22,401 nucleotides of DNA from Lentibacillus juripiscarius JCM 12147. Its GTDB lineage: Bacteria; Bacillota; Bacilli; Bacillales_D; Amphibacillaceae. Position numbers and translations under genes: made by a program. This document shows, one piece after another, positions 1-9,038 of the stretch. Location of the stretch: the NCBI GenBank assembly GCA_001311805.1, contig BBCA01000048.1:1-22401 (forward strand). Direction: 5' to 3'. How positions within the stretch are numbered: the stretch's first letter is position 1; each line of letters begins with the position of its first letter. The notes beneath the pieces were generated by a model. The model saw only the letters and a list, made by a program, of their open reading frames with translations. It ran no database searches and was not told the origin of the DNA.

Positions 1-99
1 AAAGCGGCCGCAGATGTTACAACCGGTCATCATGAACAGGATGGTTTGGCTGAATTTATTGAAAATACCTCGTTCAGTCATTTGCCGTCTGAGGTGTGA
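1..99 (+). CDS. 3' end of an unidentified gene (partial)
   Basis: An open frame runs from the first base to a TGA at 97-99 and encodes 32 residues ending in SFSHLPSEV. The start lies outside the window. I do not recognise the family. The piece is acidic and hydrophilic with no membrane segment. A weak inverted repeat (AAACGAT ... ATCGTTT, about 111-135) follows but lacks a T-run, so it is not called as a terminator. Confidence 0.35.
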   Translation, partial: KAAADVTTGHHEQDGLAEFIENTSFSHLPSEV

Positions 100-377
100 C
101 TGAACTAAAAACGATAAACGTGAAGAAATCGTTTAGCAGATGATCATTCCCATATAGGTGGTCCTCTTTGTACAACCTCCAATCATTCTCCCTAAACCGA
201 ACCACATCAGTCTAATCGTCATGATTGAATGCTATATTGCTAATTATCATACCATTTGTATTAGATTCTTTGTTAAGCTAACGAGCGCAAGAATGGAATA
301 ATATACGACTTTTCTTGGCTTCTCAGGCCATTAAATACTATTGATTATGACATCCAAGTTGAAGGAAAAAGGAGAGA
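100..377. other. Non-coding stretch, nothing recognised
   Basis: AT-rich intergenic DNA between the partial gene and the small ORF at 378. I see no long open frame, no RNA gene and no convincing terminator. It may hold the promoter of the downstream genes, but no good -35/-10 pair stands out. Confidence 0.4.
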
Positions 378-534
378 ATGCTATTTGATAAGTCTTTGCA
401 GCCGGCGTTGATTTTAGGAGTTAACTTTACAAGCAATACCTTTGGATGTTGTAGATGATTTTGATATGATATACGATGTTAATGTTTTTATCACTACCAT
501 TAAACGTGGAAAACGTTTGGAAAATACACAATAG
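378..534 (+). CDS. Possible small hypothetical protein, frameshifted
   Basis: An ATG at 378 sits close behind an AAGGAG at 369-374. It opens a frame reading MLFDKSLQPALILGVNFT, which then shifts near 435 into a frame ending GKRLENTQ at a TAG (532-534). The second half is acidic (LDVVDDFDMIYDVNVF) and looks protein-like. The spacing of three bases between ribosome site and ATG is short, and the gene needs one frameshift to be read through, so this may be a remnant rather than a gene. Family not recognised. The DoxX-like gene starts 18 bases downstream. Confidence 0.25.
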
Positions 535-552
535 ACTCAGGAGTGAATAGAC

Positions 553-914
553 ATGCTGCTACAACATTTTTCCAATGGTTATGTCGCAAAAACCCTTTTT
601 CAAAGCAGTTTGCCAAAGGTGCAAGATGATGACCAGGCTGCAACGCAATTTAAAGAAGGCTTTAAATTGTCCAGAAAGGCAATGAAGTTTGCAGGCCTTC
701 TTGAATTGATAGGTTCCATATTTCTATTTATATCAATAATATCCAAGTCCGGGAAAAAAATTTACGAGAATCGGTGCGCTGATGATCAATATTGTTCTTG
801 GCGGCGCCATTTTCAAACACCTTGAAGCCGGACATGGCGTGGATGGCTCAAAAAAAGGCATTAAAATTGTTCGGTTTAAACACGCTTAATTTTATAGAAG
901 CCATGCGTAAATAA
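553..914 (+). CDS. DoxX-like small membrane protein, frameshifted
   Basis: The reconstructed protein has about 119 residues. It starts at an ATG with AGGAG nine bases upstream (539-543). The first frame carries a hydrophobic helix (FAGLLELIGSIFLFISII, residues about 46-63). The second frame, entered at the A-run near 758, reads ALMINIVLGGAIFKHLEAGHG, a second helix followed by the HxxAGHG pattern seen in DoxX-type proteins. The third frame, entered at the A-run near 854, ends LFGLNTLNFIEAMRK. DoxX-family proteins are four-helix membrane proteins of mostly unknown function, some linked to redox or thiol stress. Family assignment is from remembered patterns and is moderate. Both breaks lie in runs of A, so the gene may be intact in the organism. 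A clear terminator follows at 934. Confidence 0.55.
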
Positions 915-933
915 ATTATTCATAAGGATGCAG

Positions 934-971
934 AAATCACCTACTTGAACGAAATAAGTGGGTGATTTTTA
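934..971 (+). terminator. Rho-independent terminator after the DoxX-like gene
   Basis: A 13-bp stem (AAATCACCTACTT, 934-946, with AAGTGGGTGATTT, 956-968; one G-U pair) closes a nine-base loop and runs into a T-run. It lies 20 bases after the stop codon. Confidence 0.85.
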
Positions 972-1154
972 TTGAGGTCTATTCATTATACTTTCATCAA
1001 TCAATCGAGCGCACAAATTTAATATGATACGTAAGCAAACTGAGTCTGATGCCGATTTAAAAAGTTCAGGGGGAACAGATTTCTTAATAGTAAATTTTGA
1101 ATGGTATGTACTTCCTTTCGTGGCTCAATCGGGGCCAAATAATGAAATAATGTC

Positions 1155-1201
1155 TTGTGAAAATAGTGTGTTTATATGCTATAATTGGTACCAGGTAATA
1201 A
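1155..1201 (+). promoter_or_regulatory. fabH promoter with FapR-like operator
   Basis: A perfect TATAAT lies at 1180-1185, with a weak -35 candidate TTGTGA at 1155-1160 (19-base spacer). Starting at the last base of the -10 is TTGGTACCAGGTAATAA (1185-1201), an imperfect palindrome very close to the known 17-bp FapR operator (TTAGTACC...GTACTAA type). FapR represses fatty-acid synthesis genes in Bacilli and is released by malonyl-CoA. The position right after the -10 box suits repression of fabH. Regulation is inferred from the motif. Confidence 0.7.
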
Positions 1202-1229
1202 TATTAACTCTTAATTTGAGGTGAATTAC

Positions 1230-2234
1230 ATGAAAGGGGCAAGGGTTACAGCTATTGGAACTTATGTACCAGAGAAAAAACTAACAAATTTTGAACTTGA
1301 ACAAATGGTTGAAACAAATAATGAGTGGATTGTCCAAAGAACTGGAATTCAAGAACGCAGAATTAGCCGTCCCGATGAATTTACAAGCGATTTATGTGTA
1401 TCTGCTGTAAAGGATTTAATGCACAGATATAATAAAAATATTGAAGATGTTGATATGATTATTGTGGCAACAAGCACACCAGATTTTCCATTTCCATCAG
1501 TCTCGAGTATCATTCAAGACCGATTAAATATATCACAATCAGGGGCTGTGGATTTAAGTGCGGCCTGTGCAGGGTTTGTTTACGCATTGCATACGGCCCA
1601 CACTTATATTGCATCCGGACTCCACAAAAAGGTACTTGTTATTGGTGCGGATGCATTATCAAAAATCACGGACTATACTGATAGAAGTACCTGCATTTAT
1701 TTGGTGATGGGGCTGGTGCAGTTTTAGTTGAACAAGATGAACAATCAAAAGATTTCATCGGATTCGATTTAGGAAGTGATGGAAAAGGGGCGCAACACGT
1801 ATATCGTACTGGACTTTCAAAAAAATCAATGGAATCGAGTTAATTGATACTCAATACCTTGTTCAAAATGGCAGAGAGGTTTTTCGATGGGTTATAAGGA
1901 ATATTCCTGATAGTATTAAACGAATTTTAGGAAACACGCAAACAAGTTTAGAAAAATGTTGATTGGTTTATCCCCCACAGTGCTAACTTGCGAATGATAG
2001 AACCAATTTGTGAAAAGTTAGAATACCCGATGAAAAAAACACTATATAGCTTGGTCAAGTTTGGAAATACCTCGGCTGCAACTATTCCACTAGCTCTGGA
2101 CCTTGGAATCCGTGGGGGAATAGTTAAATGGAGAGAGAGTTCTTATGCACGGTTTCGGATCCGGTTTGGTTTATGCAGGCCAACTTTTAGAGTTGAATTT
2201 TGACGAACAAATTAATAATCCTGCACCGTTGTAG
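1230..2234 (+). CDS. fabH: 3-oxoacyl-ACP synthase III (KAS III), four frameshifts
   Basis: Condenses acetyl-CoA or branched acyl-CoA with malonyl-ACP to start fatty-acid synthesis. The ATG at 1230 is chosen because GAGGTG (1218-1223) precedes it at normal spacing; an in-frame GTG at 1221 overlaps that site. All of the catalytic triad can be read across the frames: the Cys in LSAACAGFVYAL (Cys113), the His in WFIPHSANLRMIE and the Asn in VKFGNTSAATIPLAL. The C-terminus GSGLVYAGQLLEL is also typical. Length is about 334 residues, normal for FabH. Frame shifts occur near 1696, in the A7 run at 1819-1825, near 1957 and near 2129. The net shift is zero, and the conserved sequence on both sides suggests sequence errors rather than a dead gene. 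It stands alone, without a fabF partner. Confidence 0.9.
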
Positions 2235-2285
2235 AATAAGATTGTGAAACAATATAAATTAACAGGCGCATTTACGGAACATCAT

Positions 2286-2329
2286 AAGTCTAATTCCTCA
2301 CTTAAAAAACGGAGGGATTAGGCTTTTTA
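2286..2329 (+). terminator. Rho-independent terminator after fabH
   Basis: Arms AAGTCTAATTCCTC (2286-2299) and GAGGGATTAGGCTT (2312-2325) pair over 14 bp with two G-U pairs and lead into a T-run. It lies between the convergent fabH and thermonuclease genes; the T-run favours the + strand. Confidence 0.8.
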
Positions 2330-2471
2330 TCTTCGAAGGCCCTTAATTTTATAAATTCCGATTTCTTAACGATACTCGCTGGCAAATACATTGGATAAAT
2401 GGTAAATAGAGTTACAATCGTTTGGTAAAAAACATTCCAAAAGTGGAACATTCATATGACCATTCTTAAGA

Positions 2472-3406
2472 TTACGGTAACGATTCACACACTTTCCCGT
2501 CCCCGTCAGACCCATCCAAACGATGCGGATCTTGCTCAGCTCCACCTGTTTTTTATAAAACTTCTGTGCTGCAGCTTGCGTATCAAAGTCGCTGCAGTCC
2601 CTATCAGGTCCGTTCGGATCATATCCTGAGGAAGAGCTTCCTGACGGTGAAGCTGATTCTGTTTCTGTATCGCCTAAGCCCTCCGATTGGGAGGCGTATC
2701 CGTCCGACGTCACATAACCCTCCATACTCCAAATTCCTAACTGATATCCTCCGCTTTTTAGAGTGCTTCCTGATGCGTGTACGATGGATCATATACATAG
2801 GCGTATCGCGCCAACCCCTTTCTTAGTAGCTGCTTATTAAAATTCTTGCCGTCATCCCAAATATAACCGAGCAACCTGTCGTAATGATCATGTTTCGGCC
2901 CATCAAATTCAATATAAACAGTTTCGACTTGTTCCAATTTCTCTTTAGCAAAGTTCGATGCTTCCGGACCAAACGGCTGTACCGGCTTTGACGGATGAAC
3001 AGTCTCAGGTGTATCAACTAGAAGCAACCTAACATCCTCAATAGAGCCATTATAATTGATCTCTATCGTATCGCCGTCCACCACCCGATTAACTGTTGCC
3101 TTTTCGGCGTGGTCCGGGATTACCTGACTAGATTGCCTCGTTTCTTTCTTCCGGTTATTATTGTTGTCCATTTGAACTTTCGCTATCTTCGTTGCTTTTA
3201 TCTGTCACTGCAGTGTCTTGATCCGCCGTTTGGACCGTCTGTATTTCTTCTTTTTGTTCTTCTGATTCACTATTTTCTGCTGAACAGCCAATCAATGAAA
3301 AGACAAAAATCACGGTCAAAGGGATAATGGTGATTCTTTCCCGCCGATGCACCAAAATAATTGCTGACAACACCGCAATAAAGCTAAACAATAGTATGAT
3401 TTCCAA
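2472..3406 (-). CDS. Exported thermonuclease (SNase) with Excalibur domain, frameshifted
   Basis: A staphylococcal-nuclease-like enzyme that degrades DNA and RNA outside the cell with calcium. It reads in order: a TTG start at 3406 behind a G-rich ribosome site, two hydrophobic segments, the second ending LIGCSAEN like a lipobox, and a Gln/Glu/Ser linker. The SNase core contains VNRVVDGDTIEI, RLLLVDTPE (catalytic Arg and Glu) and DHYDRLLGYIW (second catalytic Arg). The tail includes GIWSMEGYVT and the Excalibur motif DPHRLDGSDGDGKVCESLP. About 311 residues are recovered. Frame breaks lie near 3165, in a T-run near 2757 and in the T6 run at 2549-2554; without the last correction the Excalibur motif is lost. 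The downstream frame could start separately at 3171, but no ribosome site precedes it. Resembles B. subtilis YncB-type nucleases. Confidence 0.85.
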
Positions 3407-3541
3407 TATGTTACGAGCCCCCCCTTTCTATGTACTCCTCAAGGTTTTAATAGAATTATAAATTCTATAGATTAAGTTTACACCAAAAACTAACTCGCTT
3501 TATCTTTCCGGGATATAGCTTACCTAAGAAAACTTTCTTAT

Positions 3542-3569
3542 AAAAATCATCGCACAGATTATACTCCAT
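3542..3569. repeat. 28-nt repeat, copy 1
   Basis: Positions 3542-3569 match 9451-9478 at 26 of 28 bases in the same orientation (shared core ATCGCACAGATTA). Copy 2 forms the left arm and loop of a terminator hairpin; copy 1 lacks the second arm. The two copies bracket the IS3 remnant and the pentitol locus. Confidence 0.7.
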
Positions 3570-3594
3570 CTTGCACACAAGATTATTATTGAAA

Positions 3595-3795
3595 TTACAT
3601 TTATTGGCATTCCATTACATCCATTCAGCCATTTTTCGTTCGGATGGTTCGCTGTAGATTCGCGGTTTAGGATGTTTTTGTCAATGTACTGCTGTGGGCT
3701 CGATTTGATTTACGTGCAGGTTTCCTTTCTGCCCCAGACCTTTATCATACGATAAATGTGCTTGATGGAATGAAGCCAATTTACATAAAATTCCT
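3595..3795 (-). pseudogene. Decayed IS3-family transposase (orfB) remnant
   Basis: On the minus strand, bases about 3694 down to 3626 read QQYIDKNILNRESTANHPNE then KWL. This is the linker before the DDE catalytic domain in IS3/IS150-type transposases (usually NxLNRxFxAxxPNxKWxTD). Just upstream, about 3786-3757 reads WLHSIKHIYRMIK, like the HKRIYRxM segment of the same proteins. Between and after these are stop codons, and the catalytic residues are missing, so it is dead. No intact terminal repeats were found. The exact limits are approximate. Confidence 0.55.
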
Positions 3796-3847
3796 GTACC
3801 TCTAATTTTTTATTACTAGGTACATTTCTTTTTGACACATGAAAATA

Positions 3848-3891
3848 CTCCCCTCAAGCATATTGATTTTTATAGGTCTGCTTAAAGGGAG
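3848..3891 (-). terminator. Probable terminator downstream of the FGGY kinase
   Basis: Arms CTCCCCTCAAGCA (3848-3860) and TGCTTAAAGGGAG (3879-3891) pair over 13 bp with G-U pairs. On the minus strand the hairpin is followed by a short T-rich stretch. It lies 66 bases past the kinase stop codon. It could instead be an end of the decayed IS element. Confidence 0.55.
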
Positions 3892-3957
3892 CCAATCTAA
3901 TTTAGAACTCAACTCTGTAAACTTTTAAAACTAAATCTTTTTTTGTCTACTATTTGT

Positions 3958-5624
3958 TCAATTCATAACAGGGTTTTCATCGGGATATTTTAGGTATTTC
4001 ATAAAGTTATTGTTTTTATATCCGAAATAATCATGTAGTTGCTTATACATATTGTACAGGTTTTCATATTTTTGTACATTTTCTTTAATAGGGTGATAGG
4101 TTTTTTGAAAAGGTTGTTTCATGCTATGAACAGCATCCTCAATATGGTTATAACCCCCTCCTTCGTCCCCTGCAGCGACTGCACCCAATATCGCAGCCCC
4201 AATTGCTGGGGCATAGTCAGTGGATGAGACATGAATATCAGTATTCAAGACATCAGCATAGATTTGCATCAGCAAAGCATTTTTTTGCGGAAGCCCACCG
4301 CAAGCAAATATTTCGTCAATATGAAGTCCCCAATTTTGGTAATTGTCAACAATGATTTTTGCCCCAAATGCCGTGGCCTCCAGGTAAGCGCGAAATATAT
4401 CTTCAGGCTTTGTATGAAAGGTTAAACCAACAAGTAATCCAGTTAAATCAGCATCTGATAACACTGATCTGTTACCATTATGCCAATCAAGGGCAATTAA
4501 ACCCGAGTCCCCTGGGGATTTTTTGCTTGCTCGTTTTTCTAAAAGGTCAAACACAGACATTTGCATTTGTTTGGCTTCGTCGAGAAATGTTTGAGGAACT
4601 TGTTGAGTATACCATCCAAAAAGATCCCCGACAGCGGATTGGCCTGCTTCATATGCATACAAGCCAGGGATAATGCCATCTTTAACGACTCCTGAAATTC
4701 CTGGAACCTGAATTTCCTTATCATTAAGCATCATATGGCAAGTTGATGTTCCCATTACCATTGTAAGTTGGTTGGATTTCGAAGCCCCAACCCCAAGAAT
4801 GGCTGAGTGAGCATCAATCATGCAACGCCAACAGGTAGTCCAGGCGGTAATCCCAATTCATCAGCTATTTTTAATGATAAACCGCCAGCGCATTCGCCAA
4901 TTTTTCCAATACGTCCTCTAAGCTTTGAATAAAGCATTTCTCCAAGTTTAGGATGAATACTGGTTAAAAAGCCCTCCGGAAAACCATCTGCTTCATTCCA
5001 AAAAGCTTTAAACCCAAGAGAGCAATTGCTTCTGACAACGTCATTCGTTAGCCAGCTCACAATCCAATCCCCGGCCTCCAAGAATAAATCAGCTTCATCG
5101 TATAAACGTTCATCCTCATATATCGTTTCTAGGCATTTTGGTATAAGCCATTCAGGAGATACGTTAAAGCCGTATCTTCGCAACCAATCGTGTTTATCCT
5201 GAATCGCACGGTCTAATAATTCTTTTGCTTCTTCTGTTGGACCGTGATGTTTCCAGAGTTTAACCCAGGCATGAGGTCGATTTACATACTCAGAATGAAA
5301 AGAAAGCGGTTCTAATTCAGCATTTGTCGTTACCATAGTTGATGATGTGAAATCAACGCCAATTCCAGACAATTTACTTTTGGATATACCGGCCCTCTCC
5401 ATTGCTTGAGGAATTCCTTTATATAGAACGTCCAGATAATCGCCAGGGTGCTGTAAAGCATAATCAGATTGTAATGTTATTTTATCCTTTATAGGTAATA
5501 CCTCAGTAATGACACCGTGGGAATATGGAATGACGCTGGACCCCTGAATGGCACCATTATTGTTATTTATGATTAATACTCTTCCTGACTCTGTTCCATA
5601 ATCTATGCCAATTGAGTAGGACAT
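3958..5624 (-). CDS. araB: Ribulokinase-type FGGY sugar kinase, one frameshift
   Basis: Phosphorylates a pentulose (L- or D-ribulose, possibly a pentitol) with ATP. The ATG at 5624 has TTGGAGG nine bases upstream. The first part has the actin-like ATP motif SIGIDYGTESGRVLI and LGFKAFWNEADGFP; the second has ALDWHNGNRS and FACGGLPQKN, both characteristic of AraB. The length after repair is 555 residues, as expected for AraB (about 560). The frame changes at 4818-4821, where TGA and ATG overlap (ATGA) in the middle of VGVAMIDAHS; loss of one A explains this. No araA or araD is beside it; instead it diverges from a polyol dehydrogenase/permease set. The substrate is therefore uncertain, and the gene symbol reflects family only. 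A dedicated D-ribulokinase or pentitol kinase role is possible. Confidence 0.8.
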
Positions 5625-5714
5625 ATTAAGGCCTCCAATGTAAGCGGTTTTATTCTATAATAATAAAAACAAATAAACAATCAAGAGCAATAACAAGCAC
5701 AAACAAATATATTT

Positions 5715-5763
5715 TTGTTCATTACTATTGACATTCAAGGAATATAGGTATAAAAATGAACAT
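5715..5763 (+). promoter_or_regulatory. Divergent promoter region with flanking inverted repeat
   Basis: A perfect -35 box TTGACA (5728-5733) is followed by TATAAA (5749-5754, 15-base spacer; ATAAAA one base on gives 16). TGTTCATT (5716-5723) and AATGAACA (5755-5762) form an exact inverted repeat on either side of the promoter. This is a good operator candidate for the DeoR-type regulator at 8235. The kinase runs the other way from 5624 with an AT-rich upstream region (TTGATT ... TATTAT on the minus strand, weak). Confidence 0.55.
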
Positions 5764-5807
5764 AAAGAAATATAAATAATCAATAATAAACATGGAGGGT
5801 TTTTAAA

Positions 5808-6868
5808 GTGAGAGCAGAAGATACAGTTAAATCCAAGGCTTATCAATTAACGACACCATGGCAATTCAAAGAAACTATTTTAGAACATGACGTAAAGAAA
5901 GGGGACGTGGTAGTCAAACCCTCAATGGTGAGTATTTGTCATGCTGATTTACGTTATTATACCGGTCAACGGCGTAAAGAAGCTTTGGAGCGTAAATTAC
6001 CTATGTCTCTATTCCACGAGGGGATTGGTGAAGTAGTCACTTCAAAAATGATAGTATTCATTCTGGCCAACGCATTGTTATTGTACCTAATATACCTGAA
6101 AGATTAATAAATTCTGGCAGTGAAATTTCAACAGAACGAAAGGTTGCGGATAACTATTCTAAAAATAGCGCCTTTTTAGGCAGCGGTTATGATGGGATTG
6201 GTCAAGAACATTTAGTATTGCCTGGCGAGAATGTTGTTCCAATACCTGCTAGTATTTCTGATGACATTGCAGTATTGGCAGAGCTGAATTCCGTATCTTA
6301 CCAAGCGCTTAAACATGTGAGCGAAGAATTGAGCGATGGGCAAGTGGCTGTGTTCGGCGACGGTCCTGTTGGCTACTTGACAGCAGCGATGTTGTCACAT
6401 GTGTATCAAATTGATCGGTCCAATCTCATCGTCTTTGGTGCCGTAGAAGAAAAACTAGCCCACTTTGATTTTGCAACAACGTACAATGTAAAAACATTTG
6501 ATTTCAGAAATTTTCGGGGTGTAACAACTGTGATTGAATGCACAGGTGGCAAATTTAGCGAAACAGCTATTGATCAAGCTATTGATTTGATTGAGCCACA
6601 AGGAAGACTCGTTTTAATGGGCGTTTCAGAGGAGCGTGTACCTATTAATACCCGCGATGTACTAGAAAAAGGTTTAAAAATTTATGGCAGTTCGCGAAGC
6701 ACATCTGATGACTTTAGACAGTTAATGTTGCTGTTTCGTGATACTAATTATCAAAAAACATTATCAAAATTATTACCTGATCAGCATGACACGATTGAAA
6801 ATGTGGATGATTTAAAATATGCAATGGATCGGACAGCCGAACACAAGGCTGGCAAAAAGCAATTTTAG
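5808..6868 (+). CDS. TarJ-like zinc-type alcohol dehydrogenase (pentitol phosphate dehydrogenase), one frameshift
   Basis: A medium-chain dehydrogenase closely resembling TarJ (ribulose-5-phosphate reductase, NADPH) of wall teichoic acid synthesis. Shared segments include SICHADLRYYTG (TarJ has SICAADQRYYTG), the HEGIGEVV zinc/catalytic motif, the GDGPVGYLTA nucleotide-binding loop and VLEKGLKIYGSSRS. Start GTG at 5808 with GGAGGG eight bases upstream. One A is missing in the run at 6044-6048; repair gives 353 residues. The setting (FGGY kinase, polyol permease, DeoR regulator; no tarI or teichoic acid genes) argues for catabolism. It would then oxidise a pentitol 5-phosphate, or the free pentitol, to the ketose form. 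Direction and exact substrate are inferred. The permease follows after 30 bases, so they form an operon. Confidence 0.75.
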
Positions 6869-6898
6869 ATTTTAAATGGTAGATAGGAGCGTGTAAAT

Positions 6899-8153
6899 AT
6901 GGGATTGAATTGGACAGAGCGCTTGGGCATTCCATCAAAAATTGCGTGGGGATACCTAGGTGTACTCATCTTTATGATGGGTGATGGACTTGAAATTGGC
7001 TGGTTAAGCGCCTGGCTGCACGAACAGGGGATGTCGGTTCAACAAACAAGCCTATTATATACTGCGTATGGCGTAACGGTCGCTATTGCCTCATGGTTTT
7101 CTGGTGTTTTAGTTGAAATACTCGGAACAAAAAGGCAATGCTGGCTGGACTTTTAGTCTATCTAATTGGTACTTCAGCATTTATTAGTTTCGGGATTTCC
7201 AGTTTAGATTTAGTCTGGATGATACCAACATATGCGATTCGGGGTTTTGGTTATCCATTGTTTGCATATTCGTTCTTAGTATGGATTGCCTACCGGGCGG
7301 AAAAACATCAGCTTGGAACGGCTGTTGGTTGGTTTTGGTTCGTATTTACAGGTGGTTTAAATGTACTTGGTGCTTATTATTCTGTAGTAGCTATCAAAGT
7401 TTTCGGTAATGTCGGTACATTATGGACATCTGTTTTTTGGGTGTTGCTTGGTGCATTATTCGCATTGGTAATCAACCGGGATAAATTAGAACGACATTCC
7501 AATCAATCATCAACAGATAAGTTGAAAGAACTTGGTAAAGGTATCACCATTATGAAAGAAGAGCCAAAAGTGCTTTTGGGAGGGATTGTACGGACAATCA
7601 ATACAACAGCCCAATTTGCTTTTCCTGTTTTCCTTCCCATATACTTATCGGACTATGGGATTCCAACAAGTACTTGGCTATCAATTTGGGGCGCAATATT
7701 TACTAGTAACATTATTTTTAATCTGATTTTGGAGTAGTTGGAGATAAGTTCGGCTGGCGTAATACAGTCATGTGGTTTGGTGGCGTTGGCTGTGGTATTA
7801 CAACGTTGGGTTTGTACTATTTTCCAGCATGGTTCGCCGGAAATGTATGGCTTGTAGGAACGATTGGTATCATTTGGGGAGCTTTACTTGCCGCTTATGT
7901 GCCATTATCAGCTCTTGTTCCATCACTAGTCAAGTCTCAAAAGGGTGCCGCGATGTCGGTGCTAAATCTGGGTGCAGGCCTTCCTACGTTTATTGGTCCT
8001 GCAATCGTCAGTTTGCTGATTGGGCCAATAGGTAATGGTGGAGTTATGTGGGTTCTGGCTATTCTCTACTTTGTAAGCGCTTTGTTGACAAAATTCATTA
8101 CGCTTCCGGAGGACTTCAAAGAGGATGATCCAGAAATAGCTGAGGCTAATTAA
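6899..8153 (+). CDS. RbtT-like pentitol permease (MFS polyol family), two frameshifts
   Basis: A 12-helix major facilitator of the polyol permease family, most like ribitol and D-arabinitol transporters RbtT/DalT of Klebsiella and B. subtilis CsbX. Matching stretches are IAWGYLGVLIFMMGDGLEIG, YAIRGFGYPLFAYSFLVWI, GTAVGWFWFVFTGGLNVLGA, GGIVRTINTTAQFAFPVFLP and KGAAMSVLNLGAGLPTFIGP. ATG at 6899 follows GGAGC. Single-base losses in the A-run at 7129-7133 and T-run at 7727-7730 split it into three frames; repair gives about 418 residues, the family's usual length. It sits in the plasma membrane and probably imports a free pentitol by proton symport. Context makes ribitol or arabitol the best guess. 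Confidence 0.85.
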
Positions 8154-8234
8154 ATTGATAACCGTATCTCTATTGAATTTTTAGCAGAAAATAAATACGA
8201 TAAGAGTAGTGATTGATGAGATGGGGTTTGATTA

Positions 8235-8996
8235 ATGCTTGCATTAGATCGGCAAAAACAAATTGTTCAAATAGTTAAACAAAAGCGTGTCGCAACTGTA
8301 TCAGAACTGGCTTCTCAATTTGAGGTTCATGAAGCAACAATAAGACGGGATTTATCAGCATTAGAACAGAATGGTTTAGTGAACCGTACACATGGTGGTG
8401 TCGTACTTACTGAAGATGTATCATCTGAACCATCTTTTCATGAACGGGAATCCACTCAATATGAAGAGAAACAGCGTATCGGTGTTATTGCTTCGGAAAT
8501 GGTGGAAGATGGTGACAATATCATCCTTGATTCGGGTACAACAACATTGCATATAGCGGAATCAATTACAGGAAAGGATAACCTCACCGTTGTTACCAAC
8601 GATATAAACATTGCAGCTAAGTTACGATCTGCAAAGTCTATAAAGGTTATTGTGACAGGTGGGCAGTTATTTCCGGACAGCTATATGTTAAATGGAATGA
8701 TAACGGATGAGGTGCTGAGTACACTCCATGTACATAAAGCATTTATTGCCACCCCTGCCTTACATCATAAAAAAGGTCTGACACATTTCGATGAACAATT
8801 AGTACCTGCCAAGCGCGGTATGATACGTGCAGCCAAAGAAATTATTGTGGTAGCCGATCATACCAAAATCGGCGGGATTTCATTACACAAAGTGGCAGAA
8901 CCTAAACAAATTAATCATTTGATTACTGGTCGAGAAATAACAGACTCAGACATGGGTAAGTGGCAGGACACAGATACTACTGTGCATCTTGCATAG
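8235..8996 (+). CDS. DeoR-family transcriptional regulator
   Basis: An intact 253-residue protein. The N-terminal winged helix-turn-helix (RVATVSELASQFEVHEATIR then RDLSALEQNGLV, residues about 18-51) ends in the family signature RTHGGVV. The C-terminal sugar-phosphate-sensing domain includes ILDSGTTTLHIAES and ADHTKIGG. DeoR regulators usually repress sugar or polyol catabolic genes and are relieved by a phosphorylated intermediate, so pentulose or pentitol phosphate made by this locus is the likely signal. ATG at 8235 has a weak GAGATGGGG site upstream. It follows the permease by 81 bases and probably shares its transcript. One of the few unbroken frames in the window. Confidence 0.92.
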   Translation: MLALDRQKQIVQIVKQKRVATVSELASQFEVHEATIRRDLSALEQNGLVNRTHGGVVLTEDVSSEPSFHERESTQYEEKQRIGVIASEMVEDGDNIILDSGTTTLHIAESITGKDNLTVVTNDINIAAKLRSAKSIKVIVTGGQLFPDSYMLNGMITDEVLSTLHVHKAFIATPALHHKKGLTHFDEQLVPAKRGMIRAAKEIIVVADHTKIGGISLHKVAEPKQINHLITGREITDSDMGKWQDTDTTVHLA

Positions 8997-9006
8997 GGTC
9001 TAAGCA

Positions 9007-9038
9007 AAGCAGCCATTAAAATTTAATGGCTGCTTTTA
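9007..9038 (+). terminator. Rho-independent terminator after deoR-type gene
   Basis: AAGCAGCCATTA (9007-9018) pairs perfectly with TAATGGCTGCTT (9024-9035) around a five-base loop and is followed by T's. It ends the pentitol operon, 11 bases past the stop. Confidence 0.9.

Noticed and set aside
1024..1224. Open frame of 66 codons upstream of fabH
   Set aside because: No ribosome site, no protein-like pattern, and it runs through the fabH promoter and operator.
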